DNA of 64,000 bases, from positions 1,426,001 to 1,490,000 of the forward strand of contig NC_016941.1 in assembly GCF_000236925.1 (NCBI RefSeq), written 5' to 3'. The translations under genes were made by a program, and so were the position numbers. Below, piece by piece: positions 32,826 to 43,862 of the stretch (position 1 is its first letter; every line of letters begins with the position of its first letter). Source of the stretch: Staphylococcus argenteus. Its GTDB lineage: Bacteria > Bacillota > Bacilli > Staphylococcales > Staphylococcaceae. The notes beneath the pieces were generated by a model. It was not told the DNA's origin. It worked only from the letters and a program-made list of their open reading frames with translations, and searched no databases.

Positions 32826-34014
32826 GATTATCCACCCATTTCAAAATTTCAGTTTCTTTGTTGTTTACTTTATCTGTTACAATTGCGATTTCTATTTGCC
32901 TTAACACATCTTTTAACCATGGACCACTTTTTTTATTTAAGTGCGACATTATCACGCCACCATTTACATTCATTTCTTTCCTATTATTCATAGGTAATTG
33001 ATGGTTAATTTCATTAATTGTTTGATGGTTAACAATTAAAGGTTGAAATCCTTGAATATCATTTTCCATTAAAACTTCCGACGCGCTTAATACATTTTCA
33101 ATTAACGTTATATCATAATCATATACAAACATTTTAAGTTGTTCTTTCGTTACAATATTTGGTAATGTCATTATGATTTGTTTATATTGCTGAATTTCTC
33201 TTATTTGGCGATTGCTAAGTTTTAAAGGCTTAACAGACGTGTGTTTATCGAACTTCACTGAAACAATAGCGATGAATAACTCTAAAGCAATTGGTTCATT
33301 GATATTAATTTTATTCATTTCTAAATGTTCAAAATAAGGCATATAGTTAAAGGCATTTAATCTTTTCAAATGTTTAAAGCTTTGTGCAACATTTATTCCT
33401 CGTATTAATTTTGTAAGTTCAATTACAATACGTTCAATTGATAAAAACTTAATATCTGCCATTTGTAATCGCATAGCTTCAAAAGTATCATTCGCAATTT
33501 CAAATGACAGTTGTGATTGAAACCTTAAACAACGAATCATACGCAATGCATCTTCTTGGAATCGCTCTTCAGGCAAACCAACTGTTCGAATGATACGATT
33601 ATTGATATCTTGTTGCCCACCAAAGTAATCATATAACTGATACTCGGTATCCATCGCTATTGCATTCATTGTAAAATCTCGGCGTTGCAAGTCTTCATAT
33701 AAATCTCGAACAAATGTAACACCACTCGGTCTACGATGATCAAGATAATCATCTTCAGCTCTAAATGTTGTCACTTCATAATTTTCATGATTATATACGA
33801 CATTAATTGTTCCGTGCTCTTTCCCCACTGGTATCGTATGACTGAATATCGATTCTATCTCATCGGGCGTCGCGCTCGTCGTGATATCTATGTCATGAAT
33901 GTCTCTTCTCATAACATAATCTCTCACTGAACCACCTACATAATATGCTTCAAAGCCATTTTTTTGAATGTGCTCTAATATAGGTTTTGCTTGTTCAAAT
34001 AGTGATTTATCCAT
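32812..34014 (-). CDS. cca: CCA-adding tRNA nucleotidyltransferase
   Basis: Adds or repairs the 3'-CCA of tRNAs (class II enzyme). I set the start at the ATG at 34014 (400 residues), which lies 5 bases after the bshA stop with AAGGCGAG as ribosome site. A much longer reading with 61 extra codons runs into bshA and is implausible. Motif [21 protein letters not shown] (residues about 22-41) carries the metal-binding Dx[13 protein letters not shown] (near 113) and [20 protein letters not shown] (about 150) match the head and neck domain motifs. The 3' end overlaps birA. Confidence 0.95.
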   Translation of the reverse strand: MDKSLFEQAKPILEHIQKNGFEAYYVGGSVRDYVMRRDIHDIDITTSATPDEIESIFSHTIPVGKEHGTINVVYNHENYEVTTFRAEDDYLDHRRPSGVTFVRDLYEDLQRRDFTMNAIAMDTEYQLYDYFGGQQDINNRIIRTVGLPEERFQEDALRMIRCLRFQSQLSFEIANDTFEAMRLQMADIKFLSIERIVIELTKLIRGINVAQSFKHLKRLNAFNYMPYFEHLEMNKININEPIALELFIAIVSVKFDKHTSVKPLKLSNRQIREIQQYKQIIMTLPNIVTKEQLKMFVYDYDITLIENVLSASEVLMENDIQGFQPLIVNHQTINEINHQLPMNNRKEMNVNGGVIMSHLNKKSGPWLKDVLRQIEIAIVTDKVNNKETEILKWVDNHVKI

Positions 34015-34018
34015 TTTA

Positions 34019-35161
34019 TTACTCGCCTTCATTTTTACTTTTATCATTGAGCATCTTTTTATAATAATACTCATATTGGTCTGTAATGAGTTCTGAACCA
34101 AAACGTTCAGCAATATCTTCAAGCATATTTTTTTGAAGTTTATTGTATAATGCTTTATCTTGAAGTAATTGAATAGCATATTCACTTGCAGCATCACTGT
34201 CGCCTACATCAACGACAAAACCAGTTTCACCATGTTTAATGACTTCCTTGATACCACCTGCATTTGAACCGATTGGTACTACTCCCGTCTTCATTGCTTC
34301 AAGTAATGTTAGACCAAAACTTTCCTTTTCACTTAACAGTAATACTAAATCAGATAATTGATAAAATTCACTTACACAATCTTGTTTTCCTAAAAATAAA
34401 ACATCATCTTCTACATTTAATTCTTTTGTCTTTTGACGCATAGGCACTAATTCAGGGCCATCACCTAATAAAATCAACTTACTAGGTATCTTTGCACGAA
34501 CTTTAGCAAAAGTTTCTATAATAGTGTCAATTCGTTTTACTTGTCTAAAATTTGAAACATGGATTAACACTTTTTCATCTGGTGAAATACCGAATTGTGA
34601 CTTTAATGCTTCATTATGTTTAGTTGGAAACTCATTTTCACGTACAAAATTATAAATCGGTATGATTTCTTTATTTGTTTCTATAATATCATGTGTTTCT
34701 TCTGCTAAAGATTTACTTACGCTAGTCACGACATCACTTTTTTCTATGCCGAATTTAATAGCACCTTGTAGTGAATGATCATACCCTAATACTGTGATAT
34801 CAGTCCCGTGCAACGTAGTCATGATTTTAATATCTTTTCCTGACATCTCACGTGCTAAAATACCACATATGGCATGCGGAACAGCATAATGCATATGTAA
34901 TAGATCAAGGTCATATTCTTTTATGACTTCAGCTATTTTAGTACTCAGTGTTATATCATATGGTGGATATTGAAATACTGCATATTGATTCACTTCAACT
35001 TGATGGAAAATCATATTTGGTAATGGTTTTCTTATTCTAAATGGAATATTTGAAGTTATAAAATGTACTTCATGTCCTCGCTCTGCTAATTTAATACCTA
35101 ATTCTGTGGCAATAATACCTGAGCCACCCATGGACGGGTAACATGTTATTCCTATCTTCAT
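34019..35161 (-). CDS. bshA: N-acetyl-glucosaminyl malate synthase BshA
   Basis: GT4-family glycosyltransferase that joins UDP-GlcNAc and L-malate, the first step of bacillithiol synthesis. The start at 35161 gives 380 residues ([17 protein letters not shown]), the family length; upstream alternatives lack spacing from the AAAGGATG site. The glycine-rich acceptor/donor loop YPSMGGSG lies at residues 8-15. The retaining GT-B signature E-x7-E is in [17 protein letters not shown] near 282-298. A bacillithiol disulfide reductase gene is found at 53946-54932, so synthesis and recycling both occur in the window. Confidence 0.94.
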   Translation of the reverse strand: MKIGITCYPSMGGSGIIATELGIKLAERGHEVHFITSNIPFRIRKPLPNMIFHQVEVNQYAVFQYPPYDITLSTKIAEVIKEYDLDLLHMHYAVPHAICGILAREMSGKDIKIMTTLHGTDITVLGYDHSLQGAIKFGIEKSDVVTSVSKSLAEETHDIIETNKEIIPIYNFVRENEFPTKHNEALKSQFGISPDEKVLIHVSNFRQVKRIDTIIETFAKVRAKIPSKLILLGDGPELVPMRQKTKELNVEDDVLFLGKQDCVSEFYQLSDLVLLLSEKESFGLTLLEAMKTGVVPIGSNAGGIKEVIKHGETGFVVDVGDSDAASEYAIQLLQDKALYNKLQKNMLEDIAERFGSELITDQYEYYYKKMLNDKSKNEGE

Positions 35162-35376
35162 TTGCTTGCCCATCCTTTCTATTTCTATATTATTAATCAT
35201 CGTGTTATTTTGATATTTATCTTCAAATACATAATTTATAGACCCTTTAGTTTATATTTCATGATGCATCAAAACAAATACTTAACTATAATTTTTAGGA
35301 AACTAAAGCGTCACGCTTTCTACAATGCTACATAGAATGCCTCTAATTTTTCATAAAGCCACAAATGCATCAATGT

Positions 35377-35694
35377 CTATTTACGTTCAAAACGATTTTT
35401 ATCTCGTGTGTTAAACTTTTCCATCGTTTCATTGAAACTTTCTGTCATATCAATTCCCATTGAGTTTGCAAGGCATAACAACACAAATAAATTATCACCT
35501 AACTCTGCTTTAATTGAATTTTCAGCCTCTGTTTCTTTTTTCTTCTTTTCTCCGTAAGTATGGTTTATTTCTCGTGCAAGTTCTCCTACTTCTTCAGTTA
35601 ATCTAGCTAAATTAGCTAATGGTGAAAAGTATCCTGCTTTAAATTGTCCAATATATTCATCAACTTCATGTTGCATATCTGACATAGATTTCAT
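35377..35694 (-). CDS. MazG-like nucleotide pyrophosphohydrolase (YpjD type)
   Basis: Small all-alpha NTP pyrophosphohydrolase expected to clean non-canonical nucleotides. The 105 residues contain the MazG metal-binding pattern: LTEEVGELAREINHTYG near residues 32-48 (E-x2-E) and KAELGDNLFVLLCLAN near 68-83 (E-x2-D). The start follows AAGGAG. In Bacillus the homologue ypjD lies in the same neighbourhood (ypjA, bshA, cca, birA). The substrate cannot be told from sequence. Confidence 0.85.
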   Translation of the reverse strand: MKSMSDMQHEVDEYIGQFKAGYFSPLANLARLTEEVGELAREINHTYGEKKKKETEAENSIKAELGDNLFVLLCLANSMGIDMTESFNETMEKFNTRDKNRFERK

Positions 35695-35844
35695 TTATAC
35701 GATCTCCTTATATTGCGTTTCTAATATAGTATATATCAATTTGATGTCACATGCATGTTTAGTGCAAACTGCTCAAATCATATTAAATTGAAATCACGAA
35801 TTCTCAGGTGGATTAACATTTTGCATTATGATTTGATTAAATCC
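35695..35844. other. Intergenic region left of the repeated module
   Basis: 150 AT-rich bases preceding the first 25-bp direct repeat; they should contain the promoter of the MazG-like gene. No gene seen. Confidence 0.4.
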
Positions 35845-36084
35845 TTCACATTATAAAATGAATAATTATGAGGCTGAGACGGCCCCTAAGAAGTGACCCG
35901 TCATCAAAAATTCTATTTATAGAATTTTACAATAATGTGCCAGACAGGTATAGCGAAGCCATTCAATACGAAGTAATGTAAAAAAGAGAACAGCAGTAAA
36001 ATATTTTCTGATTGAAAATTATCTTACTGCTGCTTTTTAGGAATTTATGTCCCTGCCTTTTCACATCATAAAATGAATAATTAT
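35845..36084. repeat. 190-bp intergenic module flanked by 25-bp direct repeats
   Basis: The 25-base sequence at 35845-35869 recurs at 36060-36084 with one mismatch (core ATAAAATGAATAATTAT). Between them, 35870-36059 starts with GAGGCTGAGAC and ends with GTCCCTGCC, which form an imperfect inverted repeat. The module contains a long hairpin (35991-36032: CAGCAGTAAAATATTTTC against GAAAATTATCTTACTGCTG) followed by five T on the plus strand. Elements with GGCTGAGAC/GTCCCAGCC-type ends are common between genes in S. aureus; I recognise the type but not a named family. Confidence 0.65.
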
Positions 36085-36352
36085 TTTGAAATAAAAATTG
36101 TAAATTCAACGTATTAAAACACCTATAAAATAAATCAAAACAGCATGTTTATATAACATATAACGTCATCGCTACTTTAATATTAAATTATATATAGTCA
36201 ACAAATATCGATGAACAATAATAACCTTGTGTTAGTTCATTAACTTTCTTTTAAACCAATTCCAATTTTAAAACCTTTCCCATAATACGACATAATACGC
36301 TCTTTACACTAACTTATATTTAATTATCACCACTAACAAAAGAACATAAAAA
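36085..36352. other. AT-rich intergenic stretch
   Basis: About 270 bases with no open frame carrying a ribosome site, no strong hairpin, and no recognisable RNA. Confidence 0.45.
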
Positions 36353-36386
36353 AACTAGCAACCACACAAAATGTGATTAGCTAGTT
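36353..36386 (-). terminator. Intrinsic terminator after the metallopeptidase gene
   Basis: Arms AACTAGC / GCTAGTT with inner CCACA / TGTGA, followed on the minus strand by seven T. Confidence 0.85.
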
Positions 36387-36425
36387 AATAAGTGTCTAAT
36401 TTAAGTTAATTGTTAATCTATAAGA

Positions 36426-37124
36426 TTATTCACTTGAACGCGCAAGTAAAATGATACGTACAAGCTCTGCTACAGCGACAGCAGTTGCTGCAACATAAGT
36501 CATTGCTGCTGCAGATAATACTTTACGCGCATGTTTGTATTCTTTTTCATTTACAATATTCAATGCCGTAATTTGTTTCATCGCTCTTGAACTCGCATCA
36601 AACTCAACCGGTAATGTTACGATTGAGAATAATACTGCTAATGACATTAAACCAGCACCAATCCATAAAGCAGTTGAACCAAATGCACTACCTAAAGCTG
36701 TTAAAACGATACCTAACATGATAATGATATAGCTTAATGAACTTCCTAGGTTTGCAACAGGAACTAAAGTTGCTCTGAATCTTAAGAACCAATATCCTTG
36801 GTGATCTTGAATGGCATGACCAACTTCATGGGCTGCAATCGCAGTACCAGCAACTGATGGTCTGTCATAGTTTGCAGGAGATAGTGAAACAACTTTCTTT
36901 TTAGGATCGTAATGATCTGTTAAGAATCCTTCACCTTTAACAACATCAACGTCATAAATACCATTTGCGTGTAAGATTTCTAATGCAACTTCACGACCCG
37001 TTTTACCACTTGTAGATCTAACTTGTGAATATTTTTCATAGTTAGATTTAACTTTGTGTTGTGCCCATAATGGTAATACCATTAGTATTACGAAATAAAT
37101 TATCATAGTAAAAATTGAAGACAA
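36426..37124 (-). CDS. Membrane zinc metallopeptidase (YugP / Zn_peptidase_2 family)
   Basis: Membrane-embedded neutral zinc peptidase of unknown substrate. It has an N-terminal helix (about 5-22) and three C-terminal hydrophobic segments (about 118-140, 145-170 and 200-225). The zinc site AIAAHEVGHAIQDHQGYWFLRFR (HExxH) is near residue 103, with FDASSRA providing the third ligand region near 178. The start is uncertain: a GTG at 37133 touches the AAGGAGA site, while the TTG at 37124 is about 10 bases from it, so I prefer TTG (232 residues). It is a single gene followed by a terminator, and lies 54 bases past ypjA. Confidence 0.85.
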   Translation of the reverse strand: MSSIFTMIIYFVILMVLPLWAQHKVKSNYEKYSQVRSTSGKTGREVALEILHANGIYDVDVVKGEGFLTDHYDPKKKVVSLSPANYDRPSVAGTAIAAHEVGHAIQDHQGYWFLRFRATLVPVANLGSSLSYIIIMLGIVLTALGSAFGSTALWIGAGLMSLAVLFSIVTLPVEFDASSRAMKQITALNIVNEKEYKHARKVLSAAAMTYVAATAVAVAELVRIILLARSSE

Positions 37125-37177
37125 TAAACTCACTCTCCTTTATAAATATTTTACTGTCATTTGCGATTTTTATCAAA

Positions 37178-37765
37178 TCATTTACACTTTAATAATTTGT
37201 TTAATTCAACATAAAGCAAAAGTCCAAAAACACTTAGACAACATGATAATACACCAATTTGCCACACATGTGTAGCTATAAAATCATAATATGGAAATTG
37301 CAAATGTATATAATCAATATAATCGTTTAGAAATCCCCATATCATTGCTACACTTAAACTCATTACTGACCGTTTAAACCTCGGATAAAAATATATTGCC
37401 TGAAGCGCCATGATACTATGCGTTAAAATTAACATAAGTCCATTAATCGTTATATCACCTTGTTCAATTATAAATATGATATTCATAACGACTGCCCATA
37501 TACCATATTTAATTAATGTAACGAATGCTAATGCATCAACTATACTACTTTGCCGTCTCATTAGCATTAACATAATTGAAATAACAAGAAAAAGTGTTGC
37601 CGTCGGGCTATCTGGAACAAAAAATTTATATTGCCATAAAGTATGATTTAACTGATCTTGATACCAAACATAGCCGTACACCACACCTATAAAATTACAT
37701 ATTAACAAAAAAATCAACCACGGCCTTTGATAAAGTGTATATTGCCAAAATGCTTTTATTGTCAT
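37178..37765 (-). CDS. DUF1405 membrane protein (YpjA-like)
   Basis: Integral membrane protein of unknown function. The 195 residues show about six hydrophobic segments (18-35, 55-68, 78-98, 103-120, 125-145, 165-188). The pattern LICNFIGVVYGYVWYQDQL near the first helix and FFVPDSPTATLF after it are typical of the DUF1405/YpjA family. Its ATG shares a base with the TAA of ypiB (TAATG), so translation is coupled. The block aroA-ypiA-ypiB-ypjA resembles the Bacillus ypi/ypj cluster, where the cytochrome bc genes lie between ypiB and ypjA; they are absent here. Confidence 0.8.
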   Translation of the reverse strand: MTIKAFWQYTLYQRPWLIFLLICNFIGVVYGYVWYQDQLNHTLWQYKFFVPDSPTATLFLVISIMLMLMRRQSSIVDALAFVTLIKYGIWAVVMNIIFIIEQGDITINGLMLILTHSIMALQAIYFYPRFKRSVMSLSVAMIWGFLNDYIDYIHLQFPYYDFIATHVWQIGVLSCCLSVFGLLLYVELNKLLKCK

Positions 37766-38334
37766 TAGTTATAACCCTCAAATTTCTGTGGTGCATTTTC
37801 TGCTAGCTTTAACGTATTTAGAATTTGCGTTAATTGATAAAATCTCTTTCTTTCATTCATTTGTAAACTCAAATCAATGTTATGAAGTAGATAGTCTATC
37901 AACAGTGCATGTTTACGTCTATCTAGTGTTACACTTTTTAAATCATGGAGATAAGTTTGAAAAGAAGGAGATTCTGTTAATTGTGCAACAATTAAATCAT
38001 CTAATTTTTGCTCTCGCTTTACCCTATTTGCAAAATGAATTTGGATATCAAAAGCGACATCATTATTTGCGATATAATCAAATATTTCATTTGTATTCAT
38101 TAACTTAAGATTATGTTTCGTAAATTGAATTGCAGAAGCGTTACTATCCACTTCTGCAATTTCCAATGTTTGATGATTTTTAATTTTAGTATCAACAAAA
38201 TGTATATTTTCTAACTTATGATGATTTACTTTGATATAGTTAAGAACCCAAACAGCAATACGCGATTTAAATCGATATTGAAATAGTAAATAATCAATAA
38301 AACTTTCTTTTACTTGAGTGAGTGTTTCAGACAT
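37765..38334 (-). CDS. UPF0302 protein (YpiB-like)
   Basis: Cytoplasmic protein of unknown function in the UPF0302/YpiB family. The start ATG at 38334 (189 residues) has AAAGGGGAA upstream; a TTG one codon earlier is possible. Characteristic segments are [20 protein letters not shown] near residues 11-30, [15 protein letters not shown] near 47-61 and [18 protein letters not shown] near 143-160. No membrane helices. It lies 8-11 bases after ypiA and overlaps ypjA by one base, so these form one transcript with aroA upstream. Confidence 0.85.
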   Translation of the reverse strand: MSETLTQVKESFIDYLLFQYRFKSRIAVWVLNYIKVNHHKLENIHFVDTKIKNHQTLEIAEVDSNASAIQFTKHNLKLMNTNEIFDYIANNDVAFDIQIHFANRVKREQKLDDLIVAQLTESPSFQTYLHDLKSVTLDRRKHALLIDYLLHNIDLSLQMNERKRFYQLTQILNTLKLAENAPQKFEGYN

Positions 38335-38345
38335 CAAATTCCCCT

Positions 38346-39590
38346 TTAAGATTGCAATCTCTGTAGTTCGTCATGCCAATTTTCATTAGTTGGTTCTAGT
38401 TCTAACAATTGTTTCAAAACGGCAATTGCTTCATCTTTTTGGCCAATTTCAGTTAGATAGAAATAATAATCACTCATAAAGTCAATATTCGTCTTCATAG
38501 TTGGATATGCCAGTTCAAAGAAGTGTTGTGCTTCTTTATCTCTTTCTTCTTGACCAAATGCATATGCTAAATGCCACATAAATGTAGGATCTAAATCTTC
38601 TTCATCTACATATGTTAATAATTCGATAATTGCTTCATAATCTTCTTCATTTCGATATAAGTCACTTAAAACTAATAGTGGTTCTTGATATGCATTATCA
38701 ACCTCTAAAGCTTGTTTTAATAATTGTACACCTTCATTTGCATCACCATGTTCAATTTCAAGACTACCAGTTGTATACATTAATTCTTTGTAGAATTGAC
38801 TTAAACGCAAACCTTCTTTACCAGTTTCAATGGCATCAGGATAGTTTTTTTCATTTTCATATAAAGATTGTAAATATAAGTATCCTTGAATATAGTCAGG
38901 GTCTTTCGAAAGTAATGTTGTCATAATTTTAATAGCTTCTTGCGTAATATCATTTTTATCATAAGCAATAGCTTTTTTGAAATAATCTTCAGACGTCATT
39001 TCTTCTTCATTAATTTCATCGTATAAACGAATTGCATCACTATAGTTACCACTTTGCAAACTACAGTCAGCCATTCGTGAAAATAGGTTCACTCCATTAA
39101 CTTGATATTCACCAGTTTCTAATACCGTTTCGTATTCAGAAGTGGCACGTAAGTATTGACCATCGTAATATAACATTTCCGCCAATGCAAAATGAATAAT
39201 TGGATCATTAGGCTCTAATTCAAGCGCCTCTTGTAGTTTATCTATCGCTACTTCCATCATATTTATTTGTTGGTATAGATCTGCTTCTAACATTAACTTT
39301 TCAGGCGATGGTTCTACATAACTTAAATATTCTAATGCTTCATCTGTTTGATTTTCAGACATTAGTCCTTCAATAAAATAGATTAGCAGTTCACTTTCAT
39401 CTGGATATTTATGATATAACACTCGGAATACTTCTAAGCCTTGAGGCATTAATCCGAAATTATAAAGAGTTTCTCCTAGAATAAATAATGCATCATCGTT
39501 GTCAGTTGTTATTGCTTCATTAACACGAGAGTCTAAATTTTCTAGTTTTTGTAGATTGATATCGTCTATTAATTTATAGATATCTTCCAT
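38346..39590 (-). CDS. TPR-repeat protein (YpiA-like)
   Basis: Cytoplasmic tetratricopeptide-repeat protein, 414 residues, predicted all-helical. Repeated TPR signatures are seen, such as [22 protein letters not shown] (about 116-137) and [19 protein letters not shown] near the C-terminus (about 386-404). Between them run further 34-residue units. Such proteins are scaffolds for protein contacts; the partner here is unknown. It begins 6 bases after aroA, with ypiB following, in the same order as Bacillus aroE-ypiA-ypiB. Very acidic composition. Confidence 0.87.
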   Translation of the reverse strand: MEDIYKLIDDINLQKLENLDSRVNEAITTDNDDALFILGETLYNFGLMPQGLEVFRVLYHKYPDESELLIYFIEGLMSENQTDEALEYLSYVEPSPEKLMLEADLYQQINMMEVAIDKLQEALELEPNDPIIHFALAEMLYYDGQYLRATSEYETVLETGEYQVNGVNLFSRMADCSLQSGNYSDAIRLYDEINEEEMTSEDYFKKAIAYDKNDITQEAIKIMTTLLSKDPDYIQGYLYLQSLYENEKNYPDAIETGKEGLRLSQFYKELMYTTGSLEIEHGDANEGVQLLKQALEVDNAYQEPLLVLSDLYRNEEDYEAIIELLTYVDEEDLDPTFMWHLAYAFGQEERDKEAQHFFELAYPTMKTNIDFMSDYYFYLTEIGQKDEAIAVLKQLLELEPTNENWHDELQRLQS

Positions 39591-39596
39591 TTTATA

Positions 39597-40895
39597 TTAT
39601 CCCTCATTTTCTAAAAGCTTTAATTTTGGTAAAAATCCTGGAAATGATACATTTACAGCATCAAATTGTTTAATTTTAATTGGTTCACTTGAAAGTAATG
39701 ATGCAACAGCAAGCATCATACCTATACGATGGTCTGTCAAACTATCTACTGTCGCATTCATTTTGAGCTCAGATGGATGAATAATCAAGCCATCATTTGT
39801 TGGTTGCAAGTTAAAACCTAATAAATTCAACATATCTGCCGTTGTATCAATTCTATTTGTTTCTTTCACTTTTAATTCCTCGGCATCTTTAATCATACTT
39901 GTTCCAACTGCTTGTGTACAAAGTAATGCAACTACAGGTAATTCATCAATTGCTTTTGGTACTAATTCACCTTCAATTGTAATCGGTTGAAGCGTCGGTG
40001 TATATTGTACACGAATAGATGCAGTAGGTTCTGCACCAGTTGTTTCATTAAATAATTGAATATTGGCACCCATTTTTTCAACAATATCAATAATACCCGA
40101 ACGAGTAGGATTAATCCCAACGTTATGAATTGTCACATCACTACCTGGTGTGATGAGTGCAGCTACAATAAAGAATGCTGCTGATGAAATATCACCAGGA
40201 ACATGAAAATCTGCTGGTTTAATAAATTGAATGGCGTCAGATGAAGTTGTTATTGTTAATCCATCAGTTTCAATAGGAATATTAAAATGTTTAAACATTG
40301 TTTCAGTATGATTTCGACTAATATCTAACTCCTTTATTACTGTTGTTTCATTTGAAAATAAACTTGCAAATAAAATGGCACTTTTTACTTGTGCACTAGC
40401 AACTTCCATTTGATAATTTATACCTTTTATGACAGATGGCTTAATAATTAATGGTGTATAATTATCTTCAATACCTTCAATATTCGCATTCATAAGCTTC
40501 AATGGTCTTAAGACACGATCCATTGGCCTTTTACCAATTGAAACATCTCCAGACAAAACACTTTCAATACCTAAACCACATAATAAACCAGCCAATAATC
40601 GTGTCGTTGTGCCAGAATTCCCAGTATATAACACTTGATGAGGTGTTTTAAATGCTTTATATCCAGGTGAATTCACAATCAATTTATCTTCCTCTTCTTT
40701 AATATCTACACCTAAAAGTCGGAATATATCCATTGTACGACGACAATCTTCACCGAGTAATGGTTTATAAATATTGGAAGTTCCTTCAGCTAGAGATGCT
40801 AGCATGATTGCTCGATGTGTCATTGACTTATCTCCAGGTACTTCAATTTCACCTTTAAGTGGCCCTGAAATATCGATAATTTGTTCACTTACCAT
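39597..40895 (-). CDS. aroA: 5-enolpyruvylshikimate-3-phosphate synthase
   Basis: Penultimate step of the shikimate pathway: shikimate-3-phosphate plus PEP gives EPSP. The 432 residues have the N-terminal substrate motif [12 protein letters not shown] near residue 21 and the PEP-binding loop [15 protein letters not shown] near 91-105. The catalytic LKVKETNRI region lies near 343-351. A class II (glyphosate-tolerant) type is usual in staphylococci; residues were not analysed for that. It follows aroB by 9 bases and precedes ypiA by 6, so aroC-aroB-aroA-ypiA-ypiB-ypjA appear to be one operon feeding chorismate for aromatic amino acids, menaquinone and folate. Confidence 0.95.
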   Translation of the reverse strand: MVSEQIIDISGPLKGEIEVPGDKSMTHRAIMLASLAEGTSNIYKPLLGEDCRRTMDIFRLLGVDIKEEEDKLIVNSPGYKAFKTPHQVLYTGNSGTTTRLLAGLLCGLGIESVLSGDVSIGKRPMDRVLRPLKLMNANIEGIEDNYTPLIIKPSVIKGINYQMEVASAQVKSAILFASLFSNETTVIKELDISRNHTETMFKHFNIPIETDGLTITTSSDAIQFIKPADFHVPGDISSAAFFIVAALITPGSDVTIHNVGINPTRSGIIDIVEKMGANIQLFNETTGAEPTASIRVQYTPTLQPITIEGELVPKAIDELPVVALLCTQAVGTSMIKDAEELKVKETNRIDTTADMLNLLGFNLQPTNDGLIIHPSELKMNATVDSLTDHRIGMMLAVASLLSSEPIKIKQFDAVNVSFPGFLPKLKLLENEG

Positions 40896-40904
40896 TTACT
40901 TCAC

Positions 40905-41969
40905 CTACTTAAAATATGTTTTTAGTTGTTCACACGCATGTTGCAGTGTTGTTTGATCAATGTGTTGTACTACAATGTCTCCAAATTGTTTAATCAACAC
41001 CATTTGTACACCTTGCTTATCATTCTTTTTATCACTTAGCATGTATTGGTATAACGTTTCAAAATTCAAGTCAGTTATCATGTCTAAAGGATAACCTAGT
41101 TTCATTAAATAATTAATATAATGTTGGATATCATGATTAGAGTTGAACAATATGTTTGCAACGATAAACTGATATATTATACCTATCATTACGGCATGAC
41201 CGTGTGCTATTTTGTAGTTGTACTCCACGGCATGACCAAATGTATGACCTAAATTTAAATACTTTCGAACACCTTGTTCTTTTTCATCAGCAACAACAAT
41301 ATCTAATTTTGTTTCAATGCCTTTAGTAATATATTTATCAATTCCACTTAATGATTGTAATGACGCGCGATTTTTAAAATGTTGCTCGATATCTTGCGTC
41401 GCTGATTCACCATTTAATAACGCATGCTTATAAACTTCCGCATAGCCACTTAATATTTCATCAAATGGCAGAGTATTTAAAAAGTCCAAGTCATAAATAA
41501 CAACATCTGGACGATAAAATGCGCCGATTAAATTTTTACCTTGCTTCGAGTTAATACCAACTTTTCCACCAACGCTAGAATCATGTGCTAGTATCGTCGT
41601 TGGCACTTGAATGAAGTGAACGCCTCGCAAAAGTGTTGCTGCAATGAATCCAGCAAAATCACCAGTTGCACCACCACCAACAGCAATAATTGCTGTATTA
41701 CGCGTCACATGATGAGATAAAATATATTCCAACGTTTCTTGATATTGGTTAAACGTTTTTGTCTTTTCACCTGCTGGAATAATGACTTTATGTACATTTT
41801 CAAATGATAAAACATCATTAAATTTATTAGCAAAATATTGATTTACATGCTCATCAATTAATATAAAACTTTGATCAAACTGATTAATGTACGTGTTAAT
41901 ATGTTCAATTGCACCATGTTCAACAAATATTGGATAATTGTTTGAAGGATACGTTGTTTGTAATTTCAT
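40905..41969 (-). CDS. aroB: 3-dehydroquinate synthase
   Basis: Second enzyme of the shikimate pathway, NAD- and metal-dependent, making 3-dehydroquinate from DAHP. I prefer the ATG at 41969 (354 residues) with GAGGTG upstream; a GTG two codons earlier overlaps that site. The NAD loop [19 protein letters not shown] lies near residue 100, [12 protein letters not shown] near 128 and the metal-binding [11 protein letters not shown] near 240 (two His ligands). It lies between aroC (25 bases upstream) and aroA. Confidence 0.95.
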   Translation of the reverse strand: MKLQTTYPSNNYPIFVEHGAIEHINTYINQFDQSFILIDEHVNQYFANKFNDVLSFENVHKVIIPAGEKTKTFNQYQETLEYILSHHVTRNTAIIAVGGGATGDFAGFIAATLLRGVHFIQVPTTILAHDSSVGGKVGINSKQGKNLIGAFYRPDVVIYDLDFLNTLPFDEILSGYAEVYKHALLNGESATQDIEQHFKNRASLQSLSGIDKYITKGIETKLDIVVADEKEQGVRKYLNLGHTFGHAVEYNYKIAHGHAVMIGIIYQFIVANILFNSNHDIQHYINYLMKLGYPLDMITDLNFETLYQYMLSDKKNDKQGVQMVLIKQFGDIVVQHIDQTTLQHACEQLKTYFK

Positions 41970-41994
41970 AATCACACCTCAATTGTTCTCGTTG

Positions 41995-43161
41995 TTAAAA
42001 CTCAATATTTAATTGTCTGCGGTCAGCAATTTGTTGTTGAAGTTGTTCAATATGGTTTGATTGGAACTCTTCTAGCAATGCTTTCGCAATTTCAAATGCA
42101 ACAACGTGTTCGCACACTATACTTGCTGCAGGTACAGCACAACTATCAGAACGTTCTATAGTTGCTTTAAAGTCTTCTTTAGTATTTATATCAACTGAAT
42201 TTAATGGTTTATATAACGTAGGAATAGGTTTCATTACACCATTTACAATAATTGGCATACCATTTGACATACCACCCTCTAAACCACCTAAATGATTAGA
42301 TCCACGATAATAGCCAATTTCACTATTATATAGAATTTCATCTTGAATCTCACTACCTGGCTTTTCAGCTGCTTTAAATCCTTCACCAAAACTTACACCT
42401 TTAAAAGCATTAATGCTGACAACACCTTGTGCAATTTTACCGTCTAGCTTACGATCATAATGAACATAACTTCCAACACCGACGGGCATATTTTCAACTA
42501 CAACTTGAACGACACCACCGATTGAATCACCATCGTTTTTCGCTTCATCAATTTTATCGCGCATTGCTTGAGCGATGCCATCATCAATTACACGCACGTC
42601 ATTACAATCAAGATTTGCTTTAAATGTCTCTGAATCATAAAAATCTTTATCTTTAATGCCACCTATCTCAACTACGCGACTATATATTTCGATATCTAAT
42701 TGTTCTAATAAAACCTTGCATAGTGCACCGACAGCTACACGTGCTGCTGTTTCTCTAGCAGATGAACGTTCTAAAACATTTCGTAAGTCACGATGATTAT
42801 ATTTCATACCGCCAACTAAATCTGCATGTCCCGGTCTTGGCTTCGTAATTGTACGTTTCATATTTTCTCGTTCTTCTTCACTTATTGGCTCAGTTCCCAT
42901 AATTTTTCTCCAATGAGTAAAGTCATCATTTGTTACAACCATAGTAATTGGGCTACCTAATGTATAGCCATTTCGAACGCCAGATACTATTTCTACTGTA
43001 TCCTTCTCAATTTGCATACGTCGACCTCGACCATAACCACCTTGACGCTTAAACATTTCTTTATTAATATCTTCAACTTTAATTTCTAAATTTGCCGGTA
43101 TACCTTCGACAATAACTGTTAATTGAGGTCCATGTGATTCTCCTGAAGTTAGATATCTCAT
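41995..43161 (-). CDS. aroC: Chorismate synthase
   Basis: Final shikimate-pathway enzyme; needs reduced FMN and makes chorismate from EPSP. The ATG at 43161 (388 residues, [13 protein letters not shown]) has AAAGGAGCG at good distance; two upstream codons are unlikely. Conserved FMN/EPSP-binding segments are visible: GESHGPQL (residues 7-14), [20 protein letters not shown] (about 44-63), RPGHADLVG (about 108-116) and [14 protein letters not shown] (about 131-144). It heads the aroCBA operon. There is a 380-base gap to the next upstream minus-strand gene, so it likely has its own promoter. Confidence 0.95.
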   Translation of the reverse strand: MRYLTSGESHGPQLTVIVEGIPANLEIKVEDINKEMFKRQGGYGRGRRMQIEKDTVEIVSGVRNGYTLGSPITMVVTNDDFTHWRKIMGTEPISEEERENMKRTITKPRPGHADLVGGMKYNHRDLRNVLERSSARETAARVAVGALCKVLLEQLDIEIYSRVVEIGGIKDKDFYDSETFKANLDCNDVRVIDDGIAQAMRDKIDEAKNDGDSIGGVVQVVVENMPVGVGSYVHYDRKLDGKIAQGVVSINAFKGVSFGEGFKAAEKPGSEIQDEILYNSEIGYYRGSNHLGGLEGGMSNGMPIIVNGVMKPIPTLYKPLNSVDINTKEDFKATIERSDSCAVPAASIVCEHVVAFEIAKALLEEFQSNHIEQLQQQIADRRQLNIEF

Positions 43162-43476
43162 ACACACTCGCTCCTTTCATACTTCCGCGATAACATTATA
43201 ATATGTTGTTAATCTTATCATATTCATTGTGAATTCATAAATGTTTGTTTTCAAGCTTAATTAAGAAAATTTATGACACCTCGTTTTAAATGTCAGAATT
43301 ATCTTAATATTAAACGAACTAAAATTAATTATAATATATTCGTCTGTAGAAAAGTATTATGAATTTCTAATACAGTTGCATCATATAATCATTAATTAAA
43401 AATAATTAGCCGTTTTAATATAATCGTATCGCAACTTTAGCAAATAATATACTGACTACATTTCTTAATACAAAAG
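43162..43476. other. Intergenic region upstream of aroC
   Basis: About 315 AT-rich bases with no gene seen. It must carry the aroC promoter. Confidence 0.45.
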
Positions 43477-43516
43477 AACGAACTGTTAATTATTAATAAA
43501 GTTAATCAGTCCGTTT
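43477..43516 (-). terminator. Probable terminator after the 66-residue membrane ORF
   Basis: Arms AACGAACTG and CAGTCCGTT (one mismatch), extended by TTAA/TTAA, then a T-rich tail on the minus strand. It lies about 30 bases after the small ORF and supports that ORF being a transcribed gene. Confidence 0.6.
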
Positions 43517-43547
43517 AAAAAAATTATGATATTTAAATTTACATATG

Positions 43548-43748
43548 CTAAGCGCTTTTGTTATACTTCGATTTCAAAAATATAATCAACTCTTTTACTA
43601 ATACATAAAAAATATAAATAAGAGTCAGAATAAAAATAATTTTTGTTAAAGGATTAAGTGGTTTATCTAAAAATATAGCACCATATAGTAATTCCATTAA
43701 TTTTAAGAATATTAAAATCCCCAAAATAATCGAAATAATATTCTTCAT
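43548..43748 (-). CDS. Small hydrophobic membrane protein, unknown
   Basis: A 66-residue ORF I do not recognise. Two hydrophobic segments (about 4-25 and 37-57) are separated by a short loop LDKPLNPLTK, and the tail is basic (KSKYNKSA). The ATG has a strong AAGGGGG site 8 bases upstream. A promoter-like TTGTAG-17-TATATA lies at 43828-43856 and a terminator-like hairpin at 43477-43516, so it has all parts of an independent transcription unit between ndk and aroC. A hairpin small-membrane-protein role is possible, but nothing shows its function. Confidence 0.6.
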   Translation of the reverse strand: MKNIISIILGILIFLKLMELLYGAIFLDKPLNPLTKIIFILTLIYIFYVLVKELIIFLKSKYNKSA

Positions 43749-43827
43749 TTTAACACCCCCTTCTTTCTATTTAGTTTCATTTGATAAAGAATATTCCCCT
43801 CTTTTTAATAAGTGTTACCAAAAAGAC

Positions 43828-43856
43828 TATATAATTTTTCAAGTAATTTACTACAA
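43828..43856 (-). promoter_or_regulatory. Candidate promoter of the small membrane protein gene
   Basis: Minus-strand TTGTAG (43851-43856), 17-base spacer, TATATA (43828-43833), 80 bases before the start codon and just past the ndk terminator. Confidence 0.45.
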
Positions 43857-43862
43857 CATAAA

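Noticed and set aside
32812..34197. 461-residue reading of cca
   Set aside because: The extra 61 codons run back into bshA; the 400-residue start has the ribosome site and the expected N-terminus.
35300..35330. AAAGCG/CGCTTT hairpin as terminator of the MazG-like gene
   Set aside because: Only 6 bp with a 3-base loop and no clear T-run.
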